64,000 nt of DNA from Pseudomonas viridiflava (GTDB lineage Bacteria; Pseudomonadota; Gammaproteobacteria; Pseudomonadales; Pseudomonadaceae): positions 744,001 to 808,000 of the forward strand of contig NZ_UWFA01000416.1 in assembly GCF_900601905.1 (NCBI RefSeq). Reading direction: 5' to 3'. The notes beneath the pieces are model-generated. The model saw only the letters and a program-made list of their open reading frames with translations, had not been told where the DNA came from and did no database searches. Every line of letters starts with the position of its first letter. Positions within the stretch are counted from its first letter, which is position 1. Both the position numbers and the translations under genes were made by a program. Below, one piece after another: positions 42,511-51,725 of this stretch.

Positions 42511-42653
42511 GACCACCTCCGGAGTACGCCGAGAATATTATCCTCATCATCTGGAATGGCAAGCACACACCTGCCCGCCTGTCGCAGACAGCGAATGGAT
42601 AGGCAGGAAAAAAGACAGGAAATGGCGAGATGGCGAATTATCAAACGCCGGAA

Positions 42654-42688
42654 AAACAAAAGGGCCATTCAATAATCGAATGACCCTT
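42654..42688 (-). terminator. Terminator of the gltX-tRNA cluster
   Basis: On the minus strand GGGTCATTC-GATTATT-GAATGGCCC (nine pairs, one G-U) is followed by TTTTGTTTTT, about 25 bases after the last tRNA-Glu. Confidence 0.85.
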
Positions 42689-42710
42689 GGTCTCGCAGAG
42701 CGAGAAATCG

Positions 42711-42786
42711 TGGCGTCCCCTAGGGGACTCGAACCCCTGTTACCGCCGTGAAAGGGCGGTGTCCTAGGCCACTAGACGAAGGGGAC
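42711..42786 (-). tRNA. tRNA-Glu (UUC)
   Basis: Seventy-six bases with encoded CCA. Acceptor GTCCCC pairs with GGGGAC, and the anticodon loop in CCGCCCTTTCACGGCGG reads TTC. T-arm GGGGTTCGAGTCCCC. Last of four tRNAs. Confidence 0.97.
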
Positions 42787-42846
42787 GCAAAACCTTCGAG
42801 CAGATTCGTTTGCAACAAAACTGTTTGCAACGAACCCTGGCAAAAT

Positions 42847-42922
42847 TGGTGGAGCTTAGCGGGATCGAACCGCTGACCTCCTGCATGCCATGCAGGCGCT
42901 CTCCCAGCTGAGCTAAAGCCCC
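42847..42922 (-). tRNA. tRNA-Ala (GGC)
   Basis: Seventy-six bases with encoded CCA. Acceptor GGGGCTT pairs with AAGCTCC (allowing G-U), and the anticodon loop ATGGCAT between CCTGC and GCAGG reads GGC. T-arm GCGGTTCGATCCCGC. Confidence 0.97.
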
Positions 42923-42972
42923 GGATTTATAGCCTCGCGGCTCACAACACCTCGCGGTGTTGCACTTTAAAT

Positions 42973-43048
42973 TGGCGTCCCCTAGGGGACTCGAACCCCT
43001 GTTACCGCCGTGAAAGGGCGGTGTCCTAGGCCACTAGACGAAGGGGAC
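42973..43048 (-). tRNA. tRNA-Glu (UUC), second copy
   Basis: Identical in sequence to the 42711-42786 gene over all 76 bases as far as I can read. Part of the Ala-Glu-Ala-Glu series. Confidence 0.97.
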
Positions 43049-43138
43049 AAAACCTTCTTGATGCAGATGATCGGTCGCTGGATCCGGTCATCTCGCAGCG
43101 CTTCAAGGCAGTGAAGCATTGCCATGAAACTCTAAATT

Positions 43139-43214
43139 TGGTGGAGCTTAGCGGGATCGAACCGCTGACCTCCTGCATGCCATGCAGGCGCTCTCCCAGC
43201 TGAGCTAAAGCCCC
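43139..43214 (-). tRNA. tRNA-Ala (GGC), second copy
   Basis: Identical to the 42847-42922 gene. First tRNA transcribed in the series, about 150 bases after the gltX stop. Confidence 0.97.
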
Positions 43215-43318
43215 ACATCAGTGGACGGGGCGCATGTTAAGCGTGAGTGGCAGAGCTGTCAAATTTATTTTTTACAATTTCTAAAGTTTTTTGTCGGTAT
43301 TACAACCACTTACCCTTC

Positions 43319-43336
43319 AGCCCCGCAAAACGGGGC
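43319..43336 (-). repeat. GC-rich hairpin after gltX
   Basis: GCCCCG-CAAAA-CGGGGC lies 27 bases after the gltX stop, with outer pairing CCCTT/AAGGG. There is no T-run, so it is weak as a terminator and read-through to the tRNAs is possible. Confidence 0.5.
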
Positions 43337-43362
43337 CGAACGGCAAGGGCCTAGTCGCTAGC

Positions 43363-44844
43363 TCAGGCGATGGCGCCCAGCAGCTTTTCCCATTCCTTGT
43401 TTTCTTTCTTGGAGACGCCGCCCAGCAGATCAATCGCCTGACGCAAACGGAAACGCGTCAGGTCCGGGCCGAGGATTTCCATCGCGTCGGTCACAGACAC
43501 CGAATTGGCCTGCCCGGTGATCGCCGCGAACATCAATGGCATGGCATCGCGCAGCTTGAGCTCAAGGTGCTCGACCACCGCCTGGATGCTGCCCATGATC
43601 CGGTCTTTTTCCCACTGACGCAGGGTTTCCAGCTTCCACAAGATAAGTTGCATCACCTGACGGACCTGATCTGGGGACAGCTTCTTGTGCTCGAACAGTT
43701 TCACATCCGGCGTGACGCCACCCGCGAAGAAGAAGCCCGCCAGCGGGGCGACCTGGCTGAAGGTCTCTACCCTGCCCTGCACGTGAGGTGCGATCTTCAT
43801 CATGTACTCGGGATTCAGGGCCCAGGTCTGCAGACGTGTGGCGAACTCCTCAACGGGAAGCTCACGCAGCCACTGACCATTGAGCCACGACAGCTTCTCG
43901 ATATCGAAGATCGGCCCACCCAGGGACACCCGCGACAGGTCGAAGTGCTCGACCATCTCCGCCAGGGAGAATTTCTCGCGCTCGTCCGGCATCGACCAGC
44001 CCATGCGGCCCAGATAATTGAGCATCGCTTCGGGCATGAAGCCCATGCGCTCGTAGAACGTCACCGACGTCGGGTTCTTGCGCTTGGACAGCTTGCTCTT
44101 GTCCGGGTTACGCAGCAGCGGCATGTAGCACAGCTGAGGTTTGTCCCAGCCAAAATACTCATAGAGCAGGATCAGTTTCGGCGCCGACGGCAGCCACTCT
44201 TCGCCGCGCAGGACGTGGGTGATGCCCATCAGGTGATCGTCGACCACGTTGGCCAGGAAGTACGTCGGCAAGCCGTCGGTCTTCATCAACACTTGCATGT
44301 CCATACGATCCCACGGGATCTCGACTTCACCGCGCAGCATGTCCGGCACCACGCAAACGCCTTCGCTCGGCACTTTCATGCGGATCACGTGAGGCTCGCC
44401 TGCAGCCAGACGGCGGGCGACTTCTTCTTTGGAAAGCAGCAAGGCGCGGCCGTCGTAGCGAGGGGTTTCGCCTTTGGCCATTTGCTCGGCGCGCATCTGA
44501 TCCAGTTCTTCAGCCGTGCAGAAGCACGGGAACGCATGGCCCATCTCTACCAACTGCTGAGCGTACTTCTGGTAAATGTCGCCCCGCTCGCTCTGCCGAT
44601 AAGGACCGTGCGGACCACCTACGTCAGGACCCTCGCTCCACTCGATACCCAGCCAGCGCAAGGCATCGAAAATCTGCTGTTCCGACTCACGGGTAGAGCG
44701 CAACTGATCGGTGTCTTCAATACGCAGGATGAACTCACCGCCGTGCTGCTTGGCGAAGCAGTAGTTGAAGAGTGCGATGTAAGCCGTGCCAACGTGAGGG
44801 TCGCCGGTAGGCGATGGCGCGATGCGGGTACGAACGGTGGTCAT
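43363..44844 (-). CDS. gltX: Glutamyl-tRNA synthetase
   Basis: Class I synthetase that charges tRNA-Glu. The 493 residues have the HIGH-type motif in [19 protein letters not shown] near the N-terminus and the KMSKS-type KLSKRKNP about mid-protein, then the C-terminal anticodon-binding domain. Its tRNA-Glu substrates are encoded directly downstream on the same strand. Start ATG 44844 is the family start. Confidence 0.97.
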   Translation of the reverse strand: MTTVRTRIAPSPTGDPHVGTAYIALFNYCFAKQHGGEFILRIEDTDQLRSTRESEQQIFDALRWLGIEWSEGPDVGGPHGPYRQSERGDIYQKYAQQLVEMGHAFPCFCTAEELDQMRAEQMAKGETPRYDGRALLLSKEEVARRLAAGEPHVIRMKVPSEGVCVVPDMLRGEVEIPWDRMDMQVLMKTDGLPTYFLANVVDDHLMGITHVLRGEEWLPSAPKLILLYEYFGWDKPQLCYMPLLRNPDKSKLSKRKNPTSVTFYERMGFMPEAMLNYLGRMGWSMPDEREKFSLAEMVEHFDLSRVSLGGPIFDIEKLSWLNGQWLRELPVEEFATRLQTWALNPEYMMKIAPHVQGRVETFSQVAPLAGFFFAGGVTPDVKLFEHKKLSPDQVRQVMQLILWKLETLRQWEKDRIMGSIQAVVEHLELKLRDAMPLMFAAITGQANSVSVTDAMEILGPDLTRFRLRQAIDLLGGVSKKENKEWEKLLGAIA

Positions 44845-44940
44845 GGAAAATCCCGAAATAGGTCAAACAAGCCGCGAATCTTAACAGGCGCGGGGGTTGA
44901 TGTGGGAGGAGTGGGCTCCAGAGACGGGGTTTGTGTCCAT

Positions 44941-45075
44941 ATCCATTGCTGCGGTAACGGCCACTTATGGTTGCGCTTTTACAGCGCCTCACTTTTGAAA
45001 AGAGCCCAAAAGTAAGCATGGGCCTGTCCCGTGACAACGGACGCCTATCGCGGGCAAGCCACGCCCCCACAGAAA
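44941..45075. repeat. Remnant of a dispersed pseudomonad intergenic repeat plus half REP
   Basis: GGCCACTTATGGTTGCGC, followed by ACTTTTG and inverted CAAAAGT at 44991-45013, resembles a repeat seen downstream of many Pseudomonas genes (from memory). A lone REP arm, TATCGCGGGCAAGCCACGCC, follows. Only partial elements remain. Confidence 0.4.
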
Positions 45076-45097
45076 AATCGCTCAACCCGCCCAATCA

Positions 45098-47113
45098 TCA
45101 AACAGCAAGCAACCTCTCCCGCAACTTGCCAATCTCGTCTCGCATCTGCGCTGCCGCCTCGAACTCCAAATCGCGCGCCAACTGGTACATCTTCTCTTCG
45201 AGCTGGCGAATGCGTTTGGTGATTTCGCTCGGCGAGCGCAGTTCGTTCTCGTACTTGGCATTCTCTTCGGCGGCCTTGGCCATGCCTTTGCGCTTTTTGC
45301 TGCGCGAGCCAGGCACAGTGGCGCCTTCCATGATGTCGGCGACATCCTTGAATACCCCCTGCGGGGTAATGCCATGCTCCAGGTTATGGGCAATCTGCTT
45401 GTCACGACGGCGCTCGGTTTCGCCGATGGCACGTTCCATTGAGCCGGTAATGCGGTCGGCGTACAGGATTGCCCGGCCGTTGAGGTTGCGCGCCGCCCGG
45501 CCGATGGTCTGGATCAGCGAACGCTCGGAACGCAGGAAGCCTTCCTTGTCGGCATCGAGAATAGCCACCAGCGAGACTTCCGGCATGTCCAGACCCTCGC
45601 GCAGCAGGTTGATGCCCACCAGCACGTCGAAAGTGCCCAGACGCAAGTCGCGAATGATCTCGACCCGCTCGACGGTGTCGATGTCCGAGTGCAAGTAGCG
45701 CACCCGCACCCCGTGATCCGCCAGGTAGTCGGTCAGGTCTTCGGACATGCGCTTGGTCAGCGTGGTCACCAGCACCCGTTCTTCCAGCGCCACGCGCTTG
45801 TTGATTTCCGAAAGCAGGTCATCGACCTGGGTCAGCGCCGGGCGGATCTCGATCTGCGGATCCACCAGCCCGGTCGGGCGCACTACCTGTTCGATGATGC
45901 GTCCGGCATGCTCGGCTTCGTAGTTGCCAGGGGTCGCCGAAACAAAAATGGTCTGCGGGCTGACCGCCTCCCATTCGTCGAAACGCATCGGCCGGTTATC
46001 CAGCGCCGAAGGCAGACGGAACCCGTACTCCACCAGGGTTTCTTTGCGTGAACGGTCGCCTTTGTACATCGCCCCGACTTGCGGCACGCTGACGTGGGAC
46101 TCGTCGATGACCAGCAAGGCGTCGGCAGGCAGATAGTCATACAAAGTCGGCGGCGGCGCACCGGACGGGCGACCGGACAGGTAGCGCGAGTAGTTTTCGA
46201 TGCCGTTGCAGTAACCCAGCTCCAGAATCATCTCCAGATCGAAGCGCGTGCGCTGCTCCAGGCGCTGGGCTTCCACCAGCTTATTGTTGTTGCGCAGGTA
46301 TTCCAGGCGCTCCTGCAACTCGACCTTGATGCCCTCCATCGCTTCAACCAGGGTTTCCCGCGGGGTCACGTAGTGGCTCTTGGGGTAAAAGGTGAAACGC
46401 GGCAACTTGCGAATGACTTCGCCAGTCAACGGATCAAAGGCCGACAGGCTTTCCACTTCATCGTCGAACAGCTCGATGCGGATCGCTTCCAGGTCCGACT
46501 CGGCCGGATAGATGTCGATCACGTCGCCGCGCACGCGGAAGGTCGCCCGGGCAAAGTCCATGTCGTTGCGGGTGTATTGCAGGTCCGCCAGGCGGCGCAG
46601 CAAGGCGCGTTGGTCGAGTTTGTCGCCGCGATCCACGTGCAACACCATGCGCAGATAAGTTTCCGGGCTGCCCAGACCGTAGATGCACGACACCGTGGTG
46701 ACGATGATGGCGTCCTTGCGCTCCAGCAGCGCCTTGGTCGCAGAAAGCCGCATCTGCTCGATGTGGTCGTTGATCGACGCATCCTTCTCGATGAAGGTGT
46801 CCGAGGACGGCACATAGGCTTCGGGCTGGTAGTAGTCGTAATAGGAAACGAAGTACTCAACGGCATTGTTCGGAAAAAACGCCTTGAACTCGCCATACAA
46901 CTGCGCCGCCAGGGTCTTGTTCGGCGCCAGTACCAGCGTCGGGCGCTGCACTTGGGCGATGACGTTGGCGATGCTGAAGGTTTTACCGGAGCCGGTCACG
47001 CCGAGCAGGGTCTGGTGCGCCAGCCCGGCTTCGATCCCCTCGACCATCAGGCGAATGGCCTCGGGCTGATCTCCAGCAGGCTCAAAACGGGTTACGAGCT
47101 GAAACTCGGACAT
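45098..47113 (-). CDS. uvrB: Excinuclease ABC subunit B
   Basis: Helicase-like subunit of nucleotide excision repair. The 671 residues have Walker A in [16 protein letters not shown] (about 36-51), the beta-hairpin [12 protein letters not shown], helicase motifs ([46 protein letters not shown]), and a C-terminal UVR motif ([21 protein letters not shown]). No LexA box (CTG-N10-CAG) is visible upstream. Confidence 0.97.
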   Translation of the reverse strand: MSEFQLVTRFEPAGDQPEAIRLMVEGIEAGLAHQTLLGVTGSGKTFSIANVIAQVQRPTLVLAPNKTLAAQLYGEFKAFFPNNAVEYFVSYYDYYQPEAYVPSSDTFIEKDASINDHIEQMRLSATKALLERKDAIIVTTVSCIYGLGSPETYLRMVLHVDRGDKLDQRALLRRLADLQYTRNDMDFARATFRVRGDVIDIYPAESDLEAIRIELFDDEVESLSAFDPLTGEVIRKLPRFTFYPKSHYVTPRETLVEAMEGIKVELQERLEYLRNNNKLVEAQRLEQRTRFDLEMILELGYCNGIENYSRYLSGRPSGAPPPTLYDYLPADALLVIDESHVSVPQVGAMYKGDRSRKETLVEYGFRLPSALDNRPMRFDEWEAVSPQTIFVSATPGNYEAEHAGRIIEQVVRPTGLVDPQIEIRPALTQVDDLLSEINKRVALEERVLVTTLTKRMSEDLTDYLADHGVRVRYLHSDIDTVERVEIIRDLRLGTFDVLVGINLLREGLDMPEVSLVAILDADKEGFLRSERSLIQTIGRAARNLNGRAILYADRITGSMERAIGETERRRDKQIAHNLEHGITPQGVFKDVADIMEGATVPGSRSKKRKGMAKAAEENAKYENELRSPSEITKRIRQLEEKMYQLARDLEFEAAAQMRDEIGKLRERLLAV

Positions 47114-47468
47114 AACGGACCTCTTTTGACGTTTTCACCGGGCTGCCTGGGAAAACATACTCGAAAACTGCTGAAATGCTGGCGCCCACACCTCGAAGGG
47201 AATGGTCGTACAGAATGTGAAGTGATGGGACTACAAATGGAGTCGACATCGCTGGCTTTCAACCCATGCAAGTACACGGCATCTCAGGATGCAGGCTGCA
47301 ATATGACTAACGTCTGGCAATTAGCTGAAAAAACCTCAAAAAAACGGCCCCAGGCCTGTCGCCCCCAGCCAGGATGGCCTCTATACTGACTCCCCGTTTG
47401 TGCACCGCTCTGGCGCATCCGGGTCAGAGCGGGTTTCCCCTCACCTCTCACACAGAGCCGCCACAAAA
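47114..47468. other. Divergent uvrB-tyrB gap
   Basis: 355 bases with divergent starts. A TATACT at 47382-47387 could be the tyrB -10, but no good -35 sits at 17 bases. No LexA, REP or small gene is supported. Confidence 0.45.
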
Positions 47469-48665
47469 ATGAGCCTGTTCTCCGCTGTCGAAATGGCACC
47501 ACGCGATCCTATCCTGGGCCTCAACGAAGCATTCAACGCCGATACACGCACCACCAAGGTCAATCTTGGCGTGGGCGTCTACTGCAACGAAGAAGGACGC
47601 ATTCCCCTCCTGCGCGCGGTGGCCGAAGCCGAAAGTATCCGCGTGGCTCAACACGCTCCACGTGGCTACCTGCCGATTGACGGCATTGTTGCCTACGACC
47701 TGGCTGTGCAGAAACTGCTGTTCGGTGCCGAGTCGCCGCTGATCGCATCCGGCCGCGTACTGACTACCCAGGCCGTTGGCGGCACTGGCGCGCTGAAGAT
47801 CGGCGCGGACTTCCTCAAGCAGCTGCGCCCTGACGCCGTGGTAGCGATCAGCGACCCTAGCTGGGAAAACCACCGGGCGCTGTTCGAAACGGCCGGCTTC
47901 CCGGTACAGAACTACCGCTACTATGATGCGACCAGCCACGACGTGAACCGTTCAGGCATGCTCGAAGACCTGCAGAATCTGCCGGCCGGCTCCATCGTCG
48001 TGCTGCATGCCTGCTGCCACAACCCGACCGGTGTGGACCTGACCCTGGAAGACTGGCAGAAAGTGCTGGAAGTGGTAAAAGCCAAGGGCCATGTACCGTT
48101 CCTGGACATGGCTTATCAAGGCTTTGGCGCCGGTATCGACGAAGACGCGGTTGCCGTTCGTCTATTCGCCGACTCTGGCCTGACCTTTTTTGCTTCCAGC
48201 TCGTTTTCCAAGTCCTTCTCGCTGTACGGCGAGCGTGTCGGCGCGCTGTCCATCGTCACTGAATCCAGAGAAGAGACCACCCGCGTCCTGTCCCAGGTCA
48301 AGCGCGTGATCCGCACCAACTACTCCAACCCGCCGACCCATGGTGCAACCATCGTCGCAGCCGTGCTCAACAGCCCTGAGCTGCGCGCGCAGTGGGAACA
48401 AGAGCTGGCTGAAATGCGCGTGCGCATCAAGGGCATGCGCCAGCAGATGGTCGAGCGTCTGGCCAACAACCCGGCAGGTCAGGATTTCAGCTTTGTCGGC
48501 CGCCAGAGCGGTATGTTCTCCTACTCCGGCCTGACCACCGCGCAGGTGCATCGGCTGCGTAACGAGTTCGGGATTTACGCTCTGGACACCGGGCGCATTT
48601 GTGTCGCGGCACTGAACCAGAACAACATCGAGACCGTGTGCAAGGCGATTGAACAGGTGATCTAA
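47469..48665 (+). CDS. tyrB: Aromatic amino acid aminotransferase
   Basis: Class I PLP aminotransferase of 398 residues. MSLFSAVEMAPRDPILGLNE is the conserved start; the PLP lysine is in SSFSKSFSLYGERVGAL (about 246). Substrate Arg lies near the C-terminal GRICVAALNQNNIE. It transfers amino groups of Phe/Tyr/Trp and aspartate to 2-oxoglutarate. ATG 47469 is used although its SD is weak; the in-frame GTG upstream has none. Confidence 0.92.
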   Translation: MSLFSAVEMAPRDPILGLNEAFNADTRTTKVNLGVGVYCNEEGRIPLLRAVAEAESIRVAQHAPRGYLPIDGIVAYDLAVQKLLFGAESPLIASGRVLTTQAVGGTGALKIGADFLKQLRPDAVVAISDPSWENHRALFETAGFPVQNYRYYDATSHDVNRSGMLEDLQNLPAGSIVVLHACCHNPTGVDLTLEDWQKVLEVVKAKGHVPFLDMAYQGFGAGIDEDAVAVRLFADSGLTFFASSSFSKSFSLYGERVGALSIVTESREETTRVLSQVKRVIRTNYSNPPTHGATIVAAVLNSPELRAQWEQELAEMRVRIKGMRQQMVERLANNPAGQDFSFVGRQSGMFSYSGLTTAQVHRLRNEFGIYALDTGRICVAALNQNNIETVCKAIEQVI

Positions 48666-48681
48666 AGTCGCCGCGCCGATC

Positions 48682-48720
48682 AAAAGGGAAGCAGGCCGAT
48701 GGCCTGGCTTCCCTTTTTTT
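48682..48720 (+). terminator. Rho-independent terminator of tyrB
   Basis: AAAAGGGAAGCAGGCC and GGCCTGGCTTCCCTTTT form a long stem with one bulge, followed by a T-run, about 16 bases after the tyrB stop. Confidence 0.88.
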
Positions 48721-48737
48721 CGTGCCCAATACAAGTG

Positions 48738-48835
48738 AATCCGCTGGAGCGAGGCTTGACCCGAATCAGTCGCTGCGGTTTGTATGACAGGCCGAGTTGT
48801 CGTTCTTCGCGGGCAAGCCTCGCTCCAACGGATTT
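48738..48835. repeat. REP pair (AATCCGCTGGAGCGAGGCTTG type)
   Basis: AATCCGCTGGAGCGAGGCTT and inverted AAGCCTCGCTCCAACGGATT flank about 58 bases. A third REP core variant in this window. Confidence 0.8.
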
Positions 48836-48877
48836 TGCTCGCCCAGGGTCCGGCGCGCGAAACACTTTCTTACATCT

Positions 48878-48919
48878 CAGATGAGAATTAAAGCTGCAGG
48901 TATTTCATTCTCATTCGTC
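48878..48919 (+). promoter_or_regulatory. Candidate Fur-binding region upstream of fpvG
   Basis: CAGATGAGAATTAAA (48878-48892) and, in reverse, GAATGAGAATGAAAT (48903-48917) both carry ATGAGAAT-like hexamer repeats like those of Pseudomonas Fur boxes. Each matches the 19-base consensus only in part. Their position 110-150 bases before an iron-uptake operon supports the call. Confidence 0.5.
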
Positions 48920-49029
48920 TTAGTTAGGATGCAGCAGTCGCGTCAGCACCCATCACGCCTGCTTTCCGTGTACACAACAAGCCCGAGATCCTCGGGTTGC
49001 TCCAAATCGCGAGTCGAGACCGTTACCTC

Positions 49030-50241
49030 ATGTCGAAGAAATCCCGTTCCAAAATCTGGTTTCTGGTCCATAGCTGGCTGGCACTGCCGATCTGGTTTTT
49101 CGTGTTGATCGTCTGTTTTACCGGCACCCTGGCCGTGGTCAGCAAGGAAATCATGTGGCTGGTCAACCCCGAGATGCGCGCCAACCAGCCCAGCGCCGAT
49201 GCGCCGCGCCTGAGTTTCGAGCAGGTCAAGACCAGGATACTCAAAGACGACTCGCATCTGATCGTCAACCGGATTTCCGAACCGGACGGTGATTATTTCG
49301 CCCTCAACGTGCGCGTAACCTATCCCGGCGGACGTACCGTGACGGCGTATGCCAACCCCTATACCGGTGCGGTTCAGGGCATTGCGCCTTCTTTCGACTT
49401 CCCGGCCTTTACCCGCGCCCTGCACGGCTGGTGGCTGGTGCCGTTCACCAATGGTTTTTCCTGGGGCTGGTACCTGGTCTCGATGCTGAGCATTCCGTTG
49501 CTGGCTTCGTTGGTGACGGGACTGGTGGTGTACAAAAAATTCTGGAAAGGCTTTTTCAAACCCACCTTGCGCTTGAACCACGGCGCGCGGATTTTCTGGG
49601 GGGACTTTCATCGTCTGAGCGGTATCTGGTCAATCTGGTTCATCGCGGTCATTTCCATCACCGGCATGTGGTTCCTGATCCAGGCGATTCTCTTCGATAA
49701 CCAGATCTCGATTTCCAGCCAGTCGCCCGTCGCTTCGGTCATTCCCCACGCCAGCGTGCCACTGACCGCAGACGGCAACCCGGCGCCGATGATCAGCCTC
49801 GACCAGGCCGCAGCCATCGCCCGGGAAAGAATTCCCGGCCTTGAACCCAGCATCATTACTGCCCCGCTCAATGCCTACAGCAACATCAGCGTGGTGGGCC
49901 GCAGCTGGTATCCGCTGATGTTCCAGACGGCGGAAATCAACCCGTACAGCGGCGAAATCGCGACCTCGCACCTGCTTTCCGATCGGTCCGCGCTGGAGTT
50001 CGTCACCGAATCCATGCGTCCGCTGCATACCGGCGATTTCGGCGGCATCTGGATCAAGCTGATCTGGACGTTCTTCGCTTTGATTCTGAGCATGATGGTG
50101 CTCAGCGGCCTGCTGATCTGGACCAAACGCACGGCCCAGTCGACGCTCAACGCGCTCAAACGTAACCACAAGGCCGACCCCACACACCGCGAGCGCCAGA
50201 CTGCGCACCTGCCCACTGAAACTGCGGAGACTACCCTGTGA
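49030..50241 (+). CDS. fpvG: PepSY-type inner-membrane reductase FpvG (iron release from pyoverdine)
   Basis: In P. aeruginosa FpvG is the inner-membrane protein needed to reduce ferric pyoverdine in the periplasm. The 403 residues show four membrane segments: LPIWFFVLIVCFTGTLAVV near 18-36; YLVSMLSIPLLASLVTGLVVY near 152-172; IWFIAVISITGMWFLIQAI; and the last near the C-terminus. PepSY-type periplasmic regions between them carry EINPYSGEI and FDFPAFTRALHGWWLVPF. ATG 49030 is preferred over an upstream TTG. It overlaps fpvH (GTGA). Assignment rests on operon order and PepSY topology. Confidence 0.85.
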   Translation: MSKKSRSKIWFLVHSWLALPIWFFVLIVCFTGTLAVVSKEIMWLVNPEMRANQPSADAPRLSFEQVKTRILKDDSHLIVNRISEPDGDYFALNVRVTYPGGRTVTAYANPYTGAVQGIAPSFDFPAFTRALHGWWLVPFTNGFSWGWYLVSMLSIPLLASLVTGLVVYKKFWKGFFKPTLRLNHGARIFWGDFHRLSGIWSIWFIAVISITGMWFLIQAILFDNQISISSQSPVASVIPHASVPLTADGNPAPMISLDQAAAIARERIPGLEPSIITAPLNAYSNISVVGRSWYPLMFQTAEINPYSGEIATSHLLSDRSALEFVTESMRPLHTGDFGGIWIKLIWTFFALILSMMVLSGLLIWTKRTAQSTLNALKRNHKADPTHRERQTAHLPTETAETTL

Positions 50242-50780
50242 ACAAGGCCGCTACAGTGACACCGCCCTCAAAGCTAAGCCGTCTTTGGTACAAGTGGCGC
50301 TTTCACATCAACATCCTGCTGCTGTTGATTCCGCTGGGCTTCATGCCCAAATATTTTTCCGACATGGCGCTGTTTCGTGGCGACAGCGGTCTGGGTCAGC
50401 GCGACATTGGCGAGGTTCAGGTCGGGCCGTGGAGCATCCACCTGGCGGAGTTTCGCAGCAACGCCCCCATGCTGGACGGTGCCTCCGGCTACATGAAGAC
50501 TTTCAACGCCGCGCTGTGCACTGAATGCGCAGACCGGGTCAAGGCGACCTACCTGCGCATCGGCAAGCCACGCAGCCTGCGCGCTGCCGGAGTAATCTTC
50601 TTCGGCTCGCCGTATCGCATGGGCGCCTTCATGCAAATCTCTGAACGCACCGACCCTGACGCCGATCTATGGATCACCATGGAAGGCTGGGACGGGTCGA
50701 TGCATCAGGCGTCCATCCCTTTGTCACAGGCCTCCCCCGCGACGGTCGCCTGGCTGAAAACCCAAGGAGTCAAACCATGA
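50238..50780 (+). CDS. fpvH: FpvH, small membrane-anchored protein of pyoverdine iron release
   Basis: The 180 residues have one N-terminal membrane segment (FHINILLLLIPLGFMPKYF, about 23-41) and a periplasmic domain with two cysteines (CTECADRV) and a PDADLWITMEGWDG block. The start is GTG with GGAGA seven bases upstream, overlapping the fpvG stop. In P. aeruginosa FpvH affects iron release together with FpvG. Molecular role unknown. Confidence 0.8.
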   Translation: MNKAATVTPPSKLSRLWYKWRFHINILLLLIPLGFMPKYFSDMALFRGDSGLGQRDIGEVQVGPWSIHLAEFRSNAPMLDGASGYMKTFNAALCTECADRVKATYLRIGKPRSLRAAGVIFFGSPYRMGAFMQISERTDPDADLWITMEGWDGSMHQASIPLSQASPATVAWLKTQGVKP

Positions 50781-51115
50781 CCCACAGACTTTCTCTACGT
50801 CGGCTGGGCACCTGCGCGCTGTTGCTGCTCGGCACTAGCCTGAGCAATGTTGCCCTGGCCCATAACCCGATGTGCGAATGCAAACAGATCGAAAACGAAC
50901 AGATCCGCTGCACCGGTGGTTTTTCCGATGGCAGCGGCGCGCCAGGCGTAACACTGGACGTGATTGGCTACGACGAAACGATTCTGGTTCCCGGCAAACT
51001 GGGTGAAGACTCGACGCTGACCTTCAAGAAACCGGCCTCTGAGTTCTACGTGCTGTTCGACGCAGGCCCAGGCCACGTGGTCGAAATCGATCAAGCGGAT
51101 ATCCAGGCCCCATGA
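50777..51115 (+). CDS. fpvJ: FpvJ, small periplasmic Cys/His protein
   Basis: The 112 residues begin with a signal peptide (about 1-28, ending VALA). The mature N-terminus would be HNPMCECKQIENEQIRC, with a leading His, CxC and a third Cys. A beta-rich stretch and GPGHVVEIDQADIQAP end the protein. ATG overlaps the fpvH stop (ATGA) and has AGGAG upstream. This suggests a metal or redox role, which is inferred; only the operon link is established. Confidence 0.78.
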   Translation: MTHRLSLRRLGTCALLLLGTSLSNVALAHNPMCECKQIENEQIRCTGGFSDGSGAPGVTLDVIGYDETILVPGKLGEDSTLTFKKPASEFYVLFDAGPGHVVEIDQADIQAP

Positions 51116-51690
51116 GCACGCCGACTGTTCAGATCGTCAGACCGGCCGGCGCTGGCCATGAAACCCTGTACGTATTGCTGCTGTGCGCAGTGATTCTGCT
51201 GGTTGCCGGGACCGTGGTCGGTTTGCATGGCGAACGTCAGGACGTGCACAGCGTTGCCACCCATCAACTGGACGCGCGTCGCGACCTGACCGCCTCCGAA
51301 CAGGGTATCTACGCTGACCTGCGGGTTACGCTGGACGAAATCCATCTGCTCGCCCCCGAACAGCAAAACCCGGTGACCCCGCAGCAACTGGCTGACGAAG
51401 GCTTCGCGCCATTCGCCACAGATGCCAGTTCAGTGAGCCGTGGTGGGCATGCCTGGCAAATGGTCGAAAGCTCCTACCTGGGCCTGAGCCAGAATCCCGC
51501 AGTGGCCGGCTCGTTCCTGATGCGCGTGGATGCGAGCAAAGGCCCCGACGCGGACATCTGGATCAATCGCGGCGCCTTACTGACCGCCGACACGGCTGCC
51601 GACCTTGGCGACGCGGCGCTTATCAAGGCGGGCTGGCAACAGGTCGTTGCCCAGTTCGACGCAGGCGTTACCCGCCAGCACAAGCATTGA
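51112..51690 (+). CDS. fpvK: FpvK, membrane-anchored protein (DUF6162-like)
   Basis: The 192 residues have one N-terminal membrane helix (TLYVLLLCAVILLVAGTVVG, about 18-37) and a periplasmic domain with a PDADIWINRG block resembling that of FpvH, and a His-containing tail RQHKH. ATGA overlap with fpvJ. In P. aeruginosa FpvK belongs to the same iron-release set. Function unknown. Confidence 0.78.
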   Translation: MSTPTVQIVRPAGAGHETLYVLLLCAVILLVAGTVVGLHGERQDVHSVATHQLDARRDLTASEQGIYADLRVTLDEIHLLAPEQQNPVTPQQLADEGFAPFATDASSVSRGGHAWQMVESSYLGLSQNPAVAGSFLMRVDASKGPDADIWINRGALLTADTAADLGDAALIKAGWQQVVAQFDAGVTRQHKH

Positions 51691-51725
51691 CCCCACGCAT
51701 TTATCTTTAAGAAGACTGCCTGCCC

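Larger units (their letters stand above)
48666..49029. other. Gap between tyrB and fpvG
   Basis: 364 bases that hold the tyrB terminator, a REP pair and Fur-like sequences (listed separately), and must contain the fpvG promoter. No PvdS-type box (TAAAT-N16/17-CGT) was found. Confidence 0.6.

Noticed and set aside
42711-43214. Integration site (att) of an island at the tRNA genes
   Set aside because: No integrase, no direct repeat of a tRNA 3' end outside the tRNA copies themselves, and core genes flank both sides.
47114-47200. LexA box before uvrB
   Set aside because: No CTG-N10-CAG with the right core was found in the gap.
48889-48918. PvdS (TAAAT-N16-CGT) promoter before fpvG
   Set aside because: The closest match, TAAAG to CGT, has 22 bases between, outside the accepted spacing.
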